From contig NC_066513.1 in the NCBI RefSeq assembly GCF_024679095.1, forward strand, positions 7,362,023-7,426,022: a stretch of 64,000 nucleotides of DNA. The letters run 5' to 3'. Numbering within the stretch: the first letter of the stretch is position 1; the number at the start of each line of letters is the position of its first letter. The notes under the pieces were generated by a model. That model saw only the letters and a list, made by a program, of their open reading frames with translations, did not search any database and had not been told where the DNA came from. The stretch is from Eriocheir sinensis (taxonomy: Eukaryota; Arthropoda; Malacostraca; Decapoda; Varunidae). The position numbers and the translations under genes were made by a program. Shown here piece by piece: positions 12,955 through 23,144 of the stretch.

Positions 12955-15925
12955 GTATAGGCGAGGGGGGGAGGAGTAATGGGAGCAATGGGAGGAGTAA
13001 TGGGAGGGGACATCTAGCTCATAATATAACCAGGCAGCTTAGAAGTAATTCTAGGGGAGTAACAGAGGATGGGCTAAGAATCTTCTATACTAACAGCAGG
13101 AGCCTCAGAAACAAGATAGACTTACAAAGGGGTGAAGCTTGTTCAGAAAATTTTGACATAATAGCGATCACTGAGACATGGATAGACACTGCTAATAGAA
13201 ATTTTAGATCAGAATTTGAAATAACGGGTTATCAGATGTTTCACAAAGACAGAAGGGGCAGAAAGGGAGGTGGAGTTGCGCTATATGTTAAAGACTCACT
13301 TAAATGTTTAGTTAACAACTCAGTCAAAACTAACATGGATTCAGAATCAGTTTGGGTGGACGTTTACAAAGGGAAAAAAAAAACTAACTCTAGGAGTTAT
13401 ATACAGGCCACCCAACCTTAACAGGCAGGACACGAGTATATTACTACAGGAGATTGGCAGGGCGAGTATGAGTAGAAATGTCTGCGTAATGGGGGACTTT
13501 AATTATAGGAATATAGACTGGGAAGATCTAGTGGGTGACCTGGAAGCCGAGGACTTTCTTGAAGTTATACAAGATAATTTCCTTAAGCAGGTAGTTACTG
13601 AGCCTACCAGAGTAGATAACATATTAGACTTAGTCCTAACCAATAATGGGAACTTGTTACGTGAGTTGGAGGTGGGCGGAGAGTTAGGAAATAGTGATCA
13701 CAGAACGGTTCGTTTTAGCTTAGACTGGGCGGTAACCGCGAACCAAACCCAGTGTTAGTGCCAGATTTTAGAAGAGCAAACTACGAGGGCTTCGAAGACA
13801 TCTTGAAGGGTAAACTGGGATAATTTAGGGATTCATGAGGGCCAGAACTGCGGATTGGAGAGCCAGGAGAACCAGGTAGAAATGTCTTACAATAATTTAG
13901 TTAGAGTAATAGTAGAGGGGCAAGAACAGCATATACCACAGCGAACACTTAGAAAAGAAAACAATGATCCTAAGTGGATGACTCGTGGACTAAAACACGA
14001 GATTGGGTTAAAGAAGGAATTTATCAGAAAATAAAGAATGGGAAACACATCTCAGGGGCCGGTACGTCGAACTATCTAGATTAGTTAAGAAAAACACCAG
14101 GATAGCAAAAAAGAACTATGAGATCAAAGTAGCAAATGAGGCGAAAAGTAATCCTAAGGGCTTCTTTCAGATGTATAGAACAAAATCAAGGGAGAAAATT
14201 GGACCGCTGAAAACAAACACAGGGGAGCTAGTAGAAAATTACGAAAATATGAGCACATTGTTGAACGACTACTTCCTTTCAGTATTCACACAGGAGGATC
14301 GAACGACTATACCGGAAAGAGTTCAGGTGTACGAGGGCGGGGATGGCGATAAATTGAGGGATATAATCATTACCAGGCAAGTAGTTCAGGATGAGATAGA
14401 TAAGCTTAAGAAGAACAAGTCGCCAGGTCCTGACGGGATATTTCCGAGGGTATTAAAGGAGTTAGGTGATGTAATCAGTGACCCACTAACCGACATCTTT
14501 AAGATGTCGGTAAATACTGGCTATGTGCCGAGCCTATGGAAAGTAGCTAATGTGACGCCGATTTTTAAAAAGGGGGACAGGTCAGTTGCTTCAAACTATC
14601 GCCCAATTAGCTTAACATCGGTTATAGGGAAGATGCTGGAGTCCATAATAGCCAGGAACATTCGGGAGCATTTAGAGAAACAGCTTAATTCACGACTCGC
14701 AGCATGGGTTCACAAAAGGTAGGTCATGCCTCACCAATCTGTTGTCCTTCTACAATAAAGTATTTGAGGCGGTTGACAGAGATGAAAATTATGATGTAAT
14801 ATATCTTGATTTTAGTAAAGCGTTTGACAAAGTTCCTCACCAACGACTGTTGCTTAAATTACAGGCTCACGGAGTAGAGGGTAAAGTTTTGAACTGGGTC
14901 AAGGCGTGGCTTAGCAATAGGAAGCAAAGAGTGCAAATCAATGGTAAAAGATCTGACTGGGGATGTGTTACGAGTGGGGTCCCACAAAGTTCGGTATTAG
15001 GTCCACTTTTGTTTATTATTTATATCAATGACTTAGATACAGGAATTAGTAGTGATGTTAGTAAATTTGCAGATGATACCAAGATCGGTAGAGTAATTGA
15101 GTCGGATCAGGACGCTAGTATTCTCCAAGGTGAACTCAACAGATTGTATGACTGGGCGGATAAATGGCAGATGGAGTTCAATGTAGGGAAGTGCAGTATT
15201 CTGAGTGTAGGTAGGAACAACCCCTCACATAACTATTGCTTAAATGACACTCTCATAAGTAGGTCCAAGGGCACAATGCATTCAAGCTAGAAATCGAGCT
15301 AATAGGGTACTGGGATTTATTTCAAGGAGCGTAAGCAACAGAAGCCCCGAAGTCTTCCTCAAACTATATTTAGCATTAGTTAGACCTCATCTTGACTATG
15401 CGGTTCAGTTCTGGTCACCTTACTATAGAATGGATATCAAAATGTTAGAATCGGTGCAGAGGAGAATGACTAAGATGATTCAGGGGTTGAGAAACTTGCC
15501 ATACGAGGAAAGACTCAAACAGTTAAACTTGCATTCTCTAGAAAGGCGAAGGGTGCGTGGAGACATGATCGAGGTCTATAAATGGATGAAGGGCTTTAAT
15601 AAGGGAGACATTCATAAGGTTTTGTTGGTAAGAGAACCGGGTAGGACACGAAGTAACGGGTTTAAACTGGATAAATTCAGATTCAACAGGGACATAGGCA
15701 AAAATTGGTTTACTAACAGGGTTGTGGATGAGTGGAATAGGCTTAGCAGTCATGTGGTGAGTGCCAATACAATTGTCACATTCAAAAATAGACTAGATAA
15801 ATTCATGGACAGCGATATTAGGTGGGGTTAGATACACGGGAGCTTAGGGTCAAAGGAGCTGCCTCGTACAGGCCTACCGGCCTCTTGTAGACTCCTGCGT
15901 TCTTATGTTCTTATGTTCTTAATGG
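12955..15925 (+). mobile_element. CR1-type LINE, nearly full length but inactive
   Basis: The order is a short 5' region, then endonuclease, linker, reverse transcriptase, C-terminal domain and a 3' end of TTCTTATG octamer repeats (15898-15920). Short octamer tails without poly-A are characteristic of CR1 elements. The insertion splits family C. The same 3' end recurs at 24815, 38157 and 55178, so this copy is the best reference for the family in this window. Confidence 0.85.
13075..15831 (+). pseudogene. CR1 LINE ORF2 (endonuclease-reverse transcriptase), frameshifted
   Basis: The endonuclease starts at FYTNSRSLRNKIDLQ, with IIAITETWIDTA holding the catalytic Glu. After a shift in an A-run at about 13375, MGDFNYRNIDWEDL and a C-terminal SDHRTVRF follow. 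The linker 13760-14170 is full of stops. The reverse transcriptase resumes at 14171: KKNKSPGPDGIFPRVLKEL, then VTPIFKKGDRSVASNYRPIS. It shifts frame near 14722, then gives YLDFSKAFDKVPHQRLL, SGVPQSSVLGPLLFIIYIND and the FADDTK catalytic box (15065-15085). After another break at about 15290, the C-terminal domain is open to a stop at 15831 (MLESVQRRMTKMIQGLRNLP). With intact frames it would nick DNA and reverse-transcribe its RNA at the target; at least four lesions make it non-functional. Confidence 0.85.
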
Positions 15926-17130
15926 TCAAGCAGATAAAATCAGTATATCTTAAAATTGTAGTGAGCGCACTTTTTGGTTAATCACAAAACCAGCCCGTAA
16001 AATTTGTCAAAGGTTCGTCCTAAAATACGTGTAAAATACGCGACGTAACGTCCCTCCCCCTCCCTTTTGCCTCCACCAGCAGCGTGCTGCGACTGTCACT
16101 CATTGCATGCTCGAGAAATTTTAGGGTTGCCACCCGTTCCTTTAAATATGGATCCATTCCGTATTGGAGAGTGAGATGTTGCATTCCACATTTTTCTGAC
16201 CTCAGGGTGGCAACCCTAGTTGTGTCATTCAACACAAGAGAGATCGAGGCAAAAGGAGTGGTTGCGTACTGTGCGGCTCCCAAGTTTGTGCCAGCGAAAC
16301 GTAACCGTGCCCAGAAGTTGTTATTGTGCTTGTGATTGCAAAATAGAAATAGAAATTTCTTGATAGCGGCAGTGTTAGCCAGTATTACTGAGCCGACAGT
16401 CATCATGAACGTCCATCATTAGGCGAAGACTGTCGTCACGACAGTCGCTCATCATTCTTAAGTAGTCGGCACAGACGATTGTGCTGACAGGAAACGGTAA
16501 AAAATTTGAAAAATGGCCCCGACAGTCGTTACGACTGTCTCATGACAAGCCAAGACTGCTGATGACAGCCGTCACGACTGCCCCAGACCTCAACCGGAAG
16601 TGACGGTTGGTCCAGACTCTTGCCGACTCTTGTGAAAGTTTAGCATGGAATACTTTTTTGCGCTACCCCTCACGACTCCAGACTCCCGTCACGACGTTGG
16701 CGCAGCAATCTCAAGACCTCTTTCAAGACATGCCCGACCCTTTCACATCAACACCCAAGACCTCGTGTACCCTAGAGTCGTGGGTTGTCTTGGCCCAGAG
16801 TTGGCACAGTGTGAACGGTAGGGGTGGGCAAGAATCGCTTTTTTGAGAATCGCCGATTCCGATTCCAGAGGCTGTTGGAATCGCTGGTATCGATTCCGGA
16901 ATCGCTTCCATCGTTCTGCCTCCCGCGCGGCCGGGAGTTGCCAAACGATTCTGGTATCGTCTCCTTGCGCCATCGATTCCGGTATCGCTTCACGTCCTTG
17001 ACGAATCTCGTATCGCCTCCTTGCGCCATCGATTCTGGAATCACTCCATGCGTTTCACGATTATGGTATCGACTCATTGCAATCACGATTCCCCATGATA
17101 TTGTGGCAGTGTGTGAAGCGATTCCATATT

Positions 17131-17137
<7 letters not shown>

Positions 17138-17172
<35 letters not shown>
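17138..17172. repeat. (AC)n microsatellite
   Basis: Pure AC directly upstream of a SINE head, inside the hAT element. Confidence 0.95.
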
Positions 17173-17173
<1 letters not shown>

Positions 17174-17174
<1 letters not shown>

Positions 17175-17430
17175 ACTCCGTGGTGTAAGTGGTTAGGGCG
17201 CCGCATTGCAAGGCTTCACGGCCAAGCAGGCGGCGGTTCGAGTCCTGCTCAGGCCGAATTCTTTCCGCTTACTAGGAGTGGTTACTGTCCCCCCTTAAGC
17301 AAGGGGGATGGGGTGTGTGGTGTGTGAGGGCTTGGCAGTGCCCATAGATCGACAATAATGAGCATTGCTCGTGGCGAGAGGGTACCTGCTGGCGAGAGCG
17401 AGACGACTCGTGATCGGGCCTAGGTGAATT
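17174..17430 (+). mobile_element. tRNA-derived SINE (family S1), copy 1
   Basis: The tRNA-like head has an A-box-like TGGTGTAAGTGGTTAG (17181-17196) and a B box GGTTCGAGTCC (17235-17245). The body has TTCCGCTTACTAGGAG and a CCCCCTTAAGCAAGGGGG hairpin (about 17290-17310), then GCGAGAGGGTACCTGCTGGC. The 3' end CCTAGGTGAATT leads into (AC)n. The copy at 43517-43784 (-) matches throughout. The 3' end resembles that of the AC-tailed LINE in this window. Confidence 0.8.
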
Positions 17431-17449
17431 ACACACACACACACACACA

Positions 17450-17505
<56 letters not shown>

Positions 17506-17700
17506 GTAAAACCACTGATCTTATTTAAGGAGGAGGAACAAAAACAAATGAGTGAGGTATTCGATATTCATTAAGATGGGAATGCATATGCAAGATTGCA
17601 ATAAATTACAATATTACAAAAATAGTTCAGTGTATAATCACAGCCAATATCTAATCCCAGTTCCGTATCACAGAATAAAAGGAGATTCCTTTTAAAGAAA

Positions 17701-17786
<86 letters not shown>
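17431..17786. repeat. (AC)n(TC)n(TA)n, then a second (TA)n
   Basis: AC at 17431-17449, TC to 17472, TA to about 17501, and a separate TA tract at 17703-17786. The sequence between is AT-rich with no feature seen. Confidence 0.9.
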
Positions 17787-17787
<1 letters not shown>

Positions 17788-18126
17788 CAAAGGAATGGTA
17801 AAAAAATATTTCATCCCTAAAGTATGACTGTTGCTACATTCATAAATAAATATTCCTTTACTTCATTTTATCCTGTCGAAGAAAATACATATACAAATAT
17901 ATGTAATATACATATAATAGACTTCTGTATTAAAGATACATATAATATATTTCCTTAAAGTATGACTATGTTTGTTGCTACATTTGTAAATAAATATTCC
18001 TTTATTTTACATTATCCTCTCGAAGAAAAATACATATACTTATACAAGTACATATAATCTACATATAATATGTTTATACACTAAAAATACATATAATATA
18101 TTTCCTTAATGAAATGAGAATTTAAG
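17787..18126. other. AT-rich hAT interior
   Basis: No gene. Two related AT-rich segments containing AAATAAATATTCCTTTA and AATACATATAAT recur at about 17845-17960 and 17985-18100, an old imperfect tandem duplication of about 140 bp. Confidence 0.6.
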
Positions 18127-18375
18127 TTCTCTCCTTATACAGGAGTAGCAGTCCCCTCCTTATCCAGGAGTAGCAGTCCTCTCCTTATTCAGGAGTAGCA
18201 GTCCTCTCCTTATTCAGGAGTAGCAGTCCTCTCCTTATTCAGGAGTAGCAGTCCTCTCCTTATTCAGGAGTAGCAGTCCTCCTTATTCAGGAGTAGCAGT
18301 CCTCTCCTTATTCAGGAGTAGCAGTCCTCTCCTTATTCAGGAGTAGCAGTCCTCTCCTTATTCAGGAGTAGCATT
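18127..18375. repeat. 25-bp minisatellite abutting the hAT transposase stop
   Basis: About ten copies of a 25-bp unit (CTCCTTATTCAGGAGTAGCA plus GTCCT), one of them shortened. Each unit holds the inverted pair CTCCT and AGGAG around five bases, so transcripts could form a row of small hairpins. It ends about 12 bp from the transposase stop codon, in its predicted 3' UTR. Confidence 0.95.
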
Positions 18376-18386
18376 TTTTTATTGAT

Positions 18387-20255
18387 TTATTTCAAGTTCT
18401 TGTTAAGAAATAGAATCATGTTGACATTTTTTTCTTTTAGAGTGCTTCGCCTTTGAGATATTAATTCTCCTGCTTTGGAGAAAAGCCTCTCAGATGGGAC
18501 TGATGTTGCTGGTACACATAAGATTCCCTTTGCTATTTTAGAAAGGTTTGGAAATAAGGGTGCTTTTTTCTTCCACCATGAGAGAGGATCTTCACTTCTC
18601 ATGACTCTTGGCTCCTCAAAATATCGCCTCAACTCCATTATTGCCTCAGCAGATGGATTTGAGACTATTTGTGAGGTCTTTTCTGCTTTAGCATCAAAGC
18701 TATTCCACAGAGACTTTTTCCCTGACTTTATTGTTGATTCAGGGCCAGGGAGGCTCGGCACAGAAGGCGCAGTTGAACTTTCTGAAGCATAATTTGTATA
18801 CTTAGAGCGTAGTATGTTTTTTAAACGCTCTTCGATGGCCTTGATGTTGGAAGCATCTGCGAAGGGTAGCTTCTTAAATCTGGGGTCTAGAATGGTTGCT
18901 GCCCCAACAAGGAAAATCCCTTCCACTGTAGCAAATCTCCGACTCATCTGCTTTTTGAGTTCTTCAGATAATGGAATATTTCTTAATGTCAGTCCATCCA
19001 TGTCATCATCAATCATTTGCAGGGAATCTTGCAGACCTCTTACAATTGGAATAACTTTAGAGAGTGAAGTAAATTTTTCTGCTGATAATTCTTTGGTTGC
19101 TTCATCAAAGTATTCCAGTAGAGGTATGACCTTTTTTATGAGGCTAAGCTCATCATTACTAATGCACAAATGATTTTTTCCGAGCAAGCAAAGCGTAGTG
19201 GTGACAAGATTACTTTGCTGCACGAAGCGTTCCAGCATATGATAGGTAGAGTTCCACCTTGTCTCTACATCTTGAATAAGCTTCTTAACTGGAACATTGT
19301 GTTGTACTTGAAGCTGGCTAAGTTTATCAGTTGCTTTGACACTATGGTGGAAAAAGGTCACAATTTGCTTTACTTTATCTTTTACTATTTGTAAATCTTT
19401 TGTATTCTTCAGTGAATCTTGTACTACTAAATTGAGTGTGTGCGCAAAGCATGGAATATTGCGCAATTTCATATGTGATTTTATTGCTGAGGTCATATTA
19501 GCAGCATTATCAGTAATCACACAGCATATTTTACTTAGAATGTTCCATTTATTGCATATACTTGTAAGGTCTTCTGCAATATTCTCTGCTGTATGATTTT
19601 TTGTCATCCTTGCAGTCTCTAAAACAGCTGATTTGATATTATAGTCTGAAGAAATGAAGTGTGCCGTGACTGTGATAAATCCTTGTGTTTGTCTGGAAGT
19701 CCAGATGTCAGTTGTTAATGCAATGTCCTCAACATTTTCAAGTTCCTTGCTGATTCTTGCTACTTCTTGTTCATACATATTAGGTAAAAGAGTTCTCGTC
19801 AATTCACGGCGACTAGGTAGCTTATAGCGAGGATTCAGGCCCTGAACGAAGTCCTTAAATCCTTTATCTTCAGTGATGGACAATGGCTGAAGATCTTTAG
19901 CTACCATTTTTACCAAAAGAAGATCTAGTTGATTCTTTTTGATAGAGTCATTTCTGTAAGACTGAGTCCTGTCTATTGTTTGCATCAAAGTTGGTTGCAA
20001 TGTTGCAGTTGATGTGCCGGGCAATCTCTCACTTTCAGGATCAGACATGTGTGAGGCAGCGACAGGGGTCGTGTCCTCCTGCATTTGCGCAAATTCAATC
20101 GGATGTCTGGTACGTATATGTTTAGTCATGTTTGAAGTATTTCCACAATATTTCAAGGAATCCTTACAAATAAGGCACACAGTGATGTCAGGCCCTGTTT
20201 TCTCCATGTATGTCCATACTGGAGCTTTTCTAGATCGCTTTGAAGTAGAGGCCAT
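18387..20255 (-). CDS. hAT transposase, BED-type, intact 622 aa
   Basis: It catalyses cut-and-paste transposition of its own element, acting in the nucleus. An N-terminal BED zinc finger occupies about residues 10-55 (Cys27, Cys30, His46, His51). The RNase-H-like core has the first Asp in TTDIWTS (D183) and the second in CCVITDNAANM (D249). CFAHTLNLVVQD and DVETRWNSTYHMLERF are hallmark stretches. The C-terminal hAT dimerisation region holds W-rich DPLSWWKKK and PATSVPSERLFSKAG, whose Glu589 matches the third acidic residue. The frame is uninterrupted and of family-typical length. The start is the first ATG, at 20255, about 450 bp inside the right terminus. All catalytic residues are present, so it may be active or only recently silenced. 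It resembles ZBED-type domesticated proteins, but intact termini and TSDs mark it as a transposon gene. Confidence 0.93.
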   Translation of the reverse strand: MASTSKRSRKAPVWTYMEKTGPDITVCLICKDSLKYCGNTSNMTKHIRTRHPIEFAQMQEDTTPVAASHMSDPESERLPGTSTATLQPTLMQTIDRTQSYRNDSIKKNQLDLLLVKMVAKDLQPLSITEDKGFKDFVQGLNPRYKLPSRRELTRTLLPNMYEQEVARISKELENVEDIALTTDIWTSRQTQGFITVTAHFISSDYNIKSAVLETARMTKNHTAENIAEDLTSICNKWNILSKICCVITDNAANMTSAIKSHMKLRNIPCFAHTLNLVVQDSLKNTKDLQIVKDKVKQIVTFFHHSVKATDKLSQLQVQHNVPVKKLIQDVETRWNSTYHMLERFVQQSNLVTTTLCLLGKNHLCISNDELSLIKKVIPLLEYFDEATKELSAEKFTSLSKVIPIVRGLQDSLQMIDDDMDGLTLRNIPLSEELKKQMSRRFATVEGIFLVGAATILDPRFKKLPFADASNIKAIEERLKNILRSKYTNYASESSTAPSVPSLPGPESTIKSGKKSLWNSFDAKAEKTSQIVSNPSAEAIMELRRYFEEPRVMRSEDPLSWWKKKAPLFPNLSKIAKGILCVPATSVPSERLFSKAGELISQRRSTLKEKNVNMILFLNKNLK

Positions 20256-20724
20256 GACTAATGATGTTGACAGTGACGTGTTTGTTCCTCTCCCGTGAAC
20301 ACGAGTATATGAGTTCTGTTGAATGAATTATATTTTTCGAGAGAGGAAAGGCTACACTACAGCAAGGAATTGTTAAATAGTAATAAAAAAAAAAAAAATA
20401 ATTTTGTTCATATGGATGGTGAAGCGCGGCTGGACTGCCGTGGGTCGCTCCTCCACCCTTATTTATGTACTGGGCCTGACGGAGGCACGCGCATCTGGCA
20501 ACACTTGCCTGACGTCACAGACACAGAGTATCGACCAATCAAATGCCGTTTTTCCCTCCACGATGCCATTGTCTGCCAGATTGCCAGGAGAAATTAAGCT
20601 AGTGGAATCGTCAAGCCAAGGTATCGATACCAGTCATACCACTCGATACCTGGAAGCTTGAAGCGGAATCGCTGGAATCGATTCCGGAATCGTATCGTGC
20701 CCAGCCCTAGTGAACGGGGCTTTA

Positions 20725-20944
20725 GATATAGTTTGATTCACTGTCTGATAGTTCAGAAGTAAAGATACTGCTTCGGTTTGCCATGTTAGGCAGTCAGGTT
20801 AGGTTACTTCTGTAGCCTGGAAAAATGCAGCATATTTCTGAATAAAAAAACTTGTAATGATGCATGTCAGTCCCACACCCCAGTCTGATGCATATTTGCC
20901 ACAGGTGGGTAAGAGGGGGCTTTAGATGGCAATATCTAATTGGA
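20725..20944. other. Short unique spacer
   Basis: Sequence between the end of element B and the next LINE. No feature is seen. Confidence 0.5.
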
Positions 20945-22060
20945 ACATAAAATGTAATAATAATGATAACAGTTTAGGGTAAATCAAGGGGTAGGTCTAA
21001 ATGTGTACTATACAAACAGTAGAAGTATTAGGAATAAGATAGATTTATTGCGGGGAAAGGCGTGCGTAGAGAAATTTGATATGATAGCGATCACAGAGTC
21101 ATGGATTAATACTGCAGACAGACACTTTCTTCCAGAATTAGAGATTGAAGGATATTGGTTATTCCACCAAGATCGAAAAGGCAGGAAGGGGGGTGGGGTC
21201 GCACTCTTCGTCAGGGACAATCTTAAGTGTGTCCTTAACAACTCAATCAAGGTAGATAGCATTACAGAATCCCTCTGGGTAGAAACAATAGGTAGGAAGG
21301 AGAGTCTTGTCATGGGAGTACTTTATAGACCGCCCAACCTTAACAGGGATAGTAGCCAACCCTATTTTCAGGAAATTAGTTGCAGGGGTGTGGAGTTGGA
21401 GTTAAAATTCTCCGACTCCGGGAAATTTTAAAGTTGCGACTCCGACTCCGGCCCCCATGCCCCTCCCCCTCTATTGCATTTTTTTTTTTTTTTACTTATT
21501 TATTTTTTAGATGCTGCCTGTAGTGCCGGTAGACTCTCTTGAGGTAATTTTTCTTTACATCCAAATTACGTGTAGCTACTCTATATAGACAACATCTAGA
21601 TAATGTAAAAGAAAAAACTCCACAACTACATTACACGAGAAAGGATTACGTTAAGGAGTCGGAGTCGGGGGTATTTTTACAGACTCCGACTCCGACTCCG
21701 GCTAAAAGTACCCGACTCCACCGACTCCGACTCCACACCCCTGATTAGTATTTCAAGATATAGGAATGTGTGTGTAATTGGAGATTATAATTATAGGAAC
21801 ATAGAGTGGGATACTTTATCAGGAGACCAGGAGGCGCAGGATTTGTTAAATGTGATACAGGATAGTTTCCTTAAGCAGTTAATTAGAACACCAATGAGGG
21901 AAGAAAATATCTTGGATCTGTTGTTATAGAGGACATAATAAGCAACATAGAGGTTGGGGATTCATTAGGTAACAGTGTTCATAAGGATATTAGATTTAAT
22001 ATTAAATGGGAGGACAGAGTCAGCATTATACGTAATAATAGGATATAAACGTTCACATGA
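20945..22060 (+). mobile_element. CR1-type LINE fragment, endonuclease part
   Basis: The frame from 21003 starts YYTNSRSIRNKIDLLRG and includes MIAITESWINTADRHF, GRKGGGVALFV and VLYRPPNLNRD, close to the copy at 13075. It is interrupted by a hAT MITE, and then resumes with the GDYNYRNIEWD-like segment near 21780. It stops near 22060 without reaching the reverse transcriptase. Confidence 0.8.
21383..21743. mobile_element. hAT MITE, GACTCC-rich
   Basis: Ends CAGGGGTGTGGAGTTGGAGT (21383) and inverted CAGGGGTGTGGAGTCGGAGT (ending 21743). The 8-bp target duplication is near-identical (ATTAGTTG at 21375-21382, ATTAGTAT at 21744-21751). The arms are full of CGACTCC repeats, with a poly-T in the middle. 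It is inserted in the CR1 endonuclease. No coding capacity. Confidence 0.9.
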
Positions 22061-22200
22061 TGACGTCGTCGACTGCGGGCTTTGACGGCGCGGCCATGGA
22101 TCACAGAGGTATTCTATTAAAGCCCTTATGTCTGTAGGCACTGCAGTTGAGCTGACACGTCAGTGGCTGTGGAAACGTATAATTTTTAATACCTAAAAAA

Positions 22201-22204
<4 letters not shown>

Positions 22205-22252
<48 letters not shown>
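22205..22252. repeat. (GA)n microsatellite
   Basis: 48 bp of GA. Confidence 0.95.
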
Positions 22253-22281
22253 CTGGGTGGGGACGGGAGACATGTCCATCA

Positions 22282-22424
22282 CACAGAGTTATAGACCGAG
22301 AGCGCGCGCTCCCGTGTTGTGGGGTTGGCGGCGGTTGAGGCAAGCTACCCTGGCGCGGCAGCCAGCTTGGGGAGCCCACTTTCTCTCACTGTGGTGGTGG
22401 TTGCTCTAGGTATATAACTCTGTG
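22282..22424. mobile_element. 143-bp MITE, CACAGAGTTATA family, short copy
   Basis: The ends CACAGAGTTATAGACC and TATATAACTCTGTG are inverted repeats. The exact 8-bp duplication GTCCATCA is at 22274-22281 and 22425-22432. The body (GCGCGCGCTCCCGTGTTGTG, then a GC-rich stretch reading CCAGCTTGGGGAGCCCACTTTC) recurs inverted in 30273-31428. An 8-bp TSD fits hAT, P or Merlin; I cannot decide among them. Confidence 0.88.
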
Positions 22425-22471
22425 GTCCATCAGCGACAAAGGGGTCAGCTAGTCAGCGACGCGCCGCGCTC

Positions 22472-22473
<2 letters not shown>

Positions 22474-22511
<38 letters not shown>
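22474..22511. repeat. (AC)n microsatellite
   Basis: About 38 bp of AC, followed by unique AT-rich DNA to 22949 with no feature seen. Confidence 0.9.
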
Positions 22512-22512
<1 letters not shown>

Positions 22513-23144
22513 ATTTATACTTAGATATTACGTAATCTTCACGGAGAAATGAATTTAGATTTTTAATGATCTGAATTGTCTTGGAGGCTTTATAGTGACG
22601 GGAATTAAGGCTGCGAGTTAACAGACCCTCAAGCCTATTTGCTGTTTGATGGTAAGGAGCATTAGTCACTATCTGCCTCTGTGAAGGACAGCATTGCACA
22701 TGGTATTTTCAAAGTTTAATAAGAAAAAGTGTTTCAGACTGTTCGTGATGTTTTACCTCGTCATCATCATCATGTAGAAGACATTCATTATCGCATTTCT
22801 AAATTGAATTCATGTAATCTGGTATATTTCTAACTACATTATAATATGATATAACATTATACAATATTATAACTTCACGGTCACACACACACGGTACACA
22901 CTGAAACGCGTCACTGACATCGCCAGTAAATGCGTCACCGTGGGATAGTTGCCAGATACCGCCACCAGGCTAAACATTCTGAAAACCGTGACACTACTCT
23001 ATCGTCGACTGTACCTCCCATATCAAGATAGGCTGAAACATCTCAACTTACATGCACTAGAAAGACGAAGAGTGCTAGGAGATCCGATAGAATTATTCAA
23101 ATGGGTCAAGGGTTATATACAACAAAGGTGATATAAGTTAAGTA

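Larger units (their letters stand above)
12826..16220. mobile_element. GGGTTGCCACCCG-type repeat split by a CR1 LINE (family C)
   Basis: Segments 12826-12950 and 15925-16220 match, in the same order, the compact copy at 38826-39195. They share CCGTTCCTTAAAATACGG-like DNA, TGGTCAAGCAGATAA, the ATCACAAAACCAG segment and a terminal AGGGTTGCCACCCGTTCC. The right end at 16203-16219 (CAGGGTGGCAACCCTA) is the inverse of AGGGTTGCCACCCG, so this is probably a small hAT-like element. The left border is degenerate. Confidence 0.55.
16819..20709 (-). mobile_element. Complete hAT transposon with perfect 8-bp target duplication
   Basis: The termini are TAGGGGTGGGCAAGAATCG (16819) and, inverted, TAGGGCTGGGCACGATACG (ending 20709). 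The target duplication GTGAACGG is exact at 16811-16818 and 20710-20717. It interrupts the right end of element B, which continues at once on the other side. The subterminal zones (16850-17110 and 20620-20700) are packed with CGATTCC/GGAATCG repeats, probable transposase binding sites. The 3.9 kb element encodes one intact transposase on the minus strand. It has acquired a SINE, TA and AC microsatellites and a 25-bp minisatellite downstream of the gene. Confidence 0.95.
7827..20721. mobile_element. Large nested Harbinger-like element (element B)
   Basis: The left end (7827, AGCCCCGCTCACACTGTGCC, then GACTCTGGGCCAA) matches in inverted orientation the right end. The right end is split by a hAT insertion: 16770-16818, then 20718-20721 after the duplicated 8 bp. 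Both outer borders carry TTA (7824-7826 and 20722-20724). About 45 bp of inverted end correspond. Inside are a pogo element, a SINE, a repeat holding a CR1 LINE, and the hAT element. GACTGTC-rich subterminal DNA (about 12690-12830 and 16420-16600) resembles the GACATGTC style of element A. The alternative is two partial copies of one family that happen to bracket the region. Confidence 0.6.

Noticed and set aside
17181..17250. Functional tRNA gene
   Set aside because: Has pol III boxes, but no full cloverleaf pairing is evident, and it is followed by a SINE body with a second copy at 43.5 kb.
18475..20298. Plus-strand frames over the hAT gene
   Set aside because: Antisense shadows of the minus-strand transposase.
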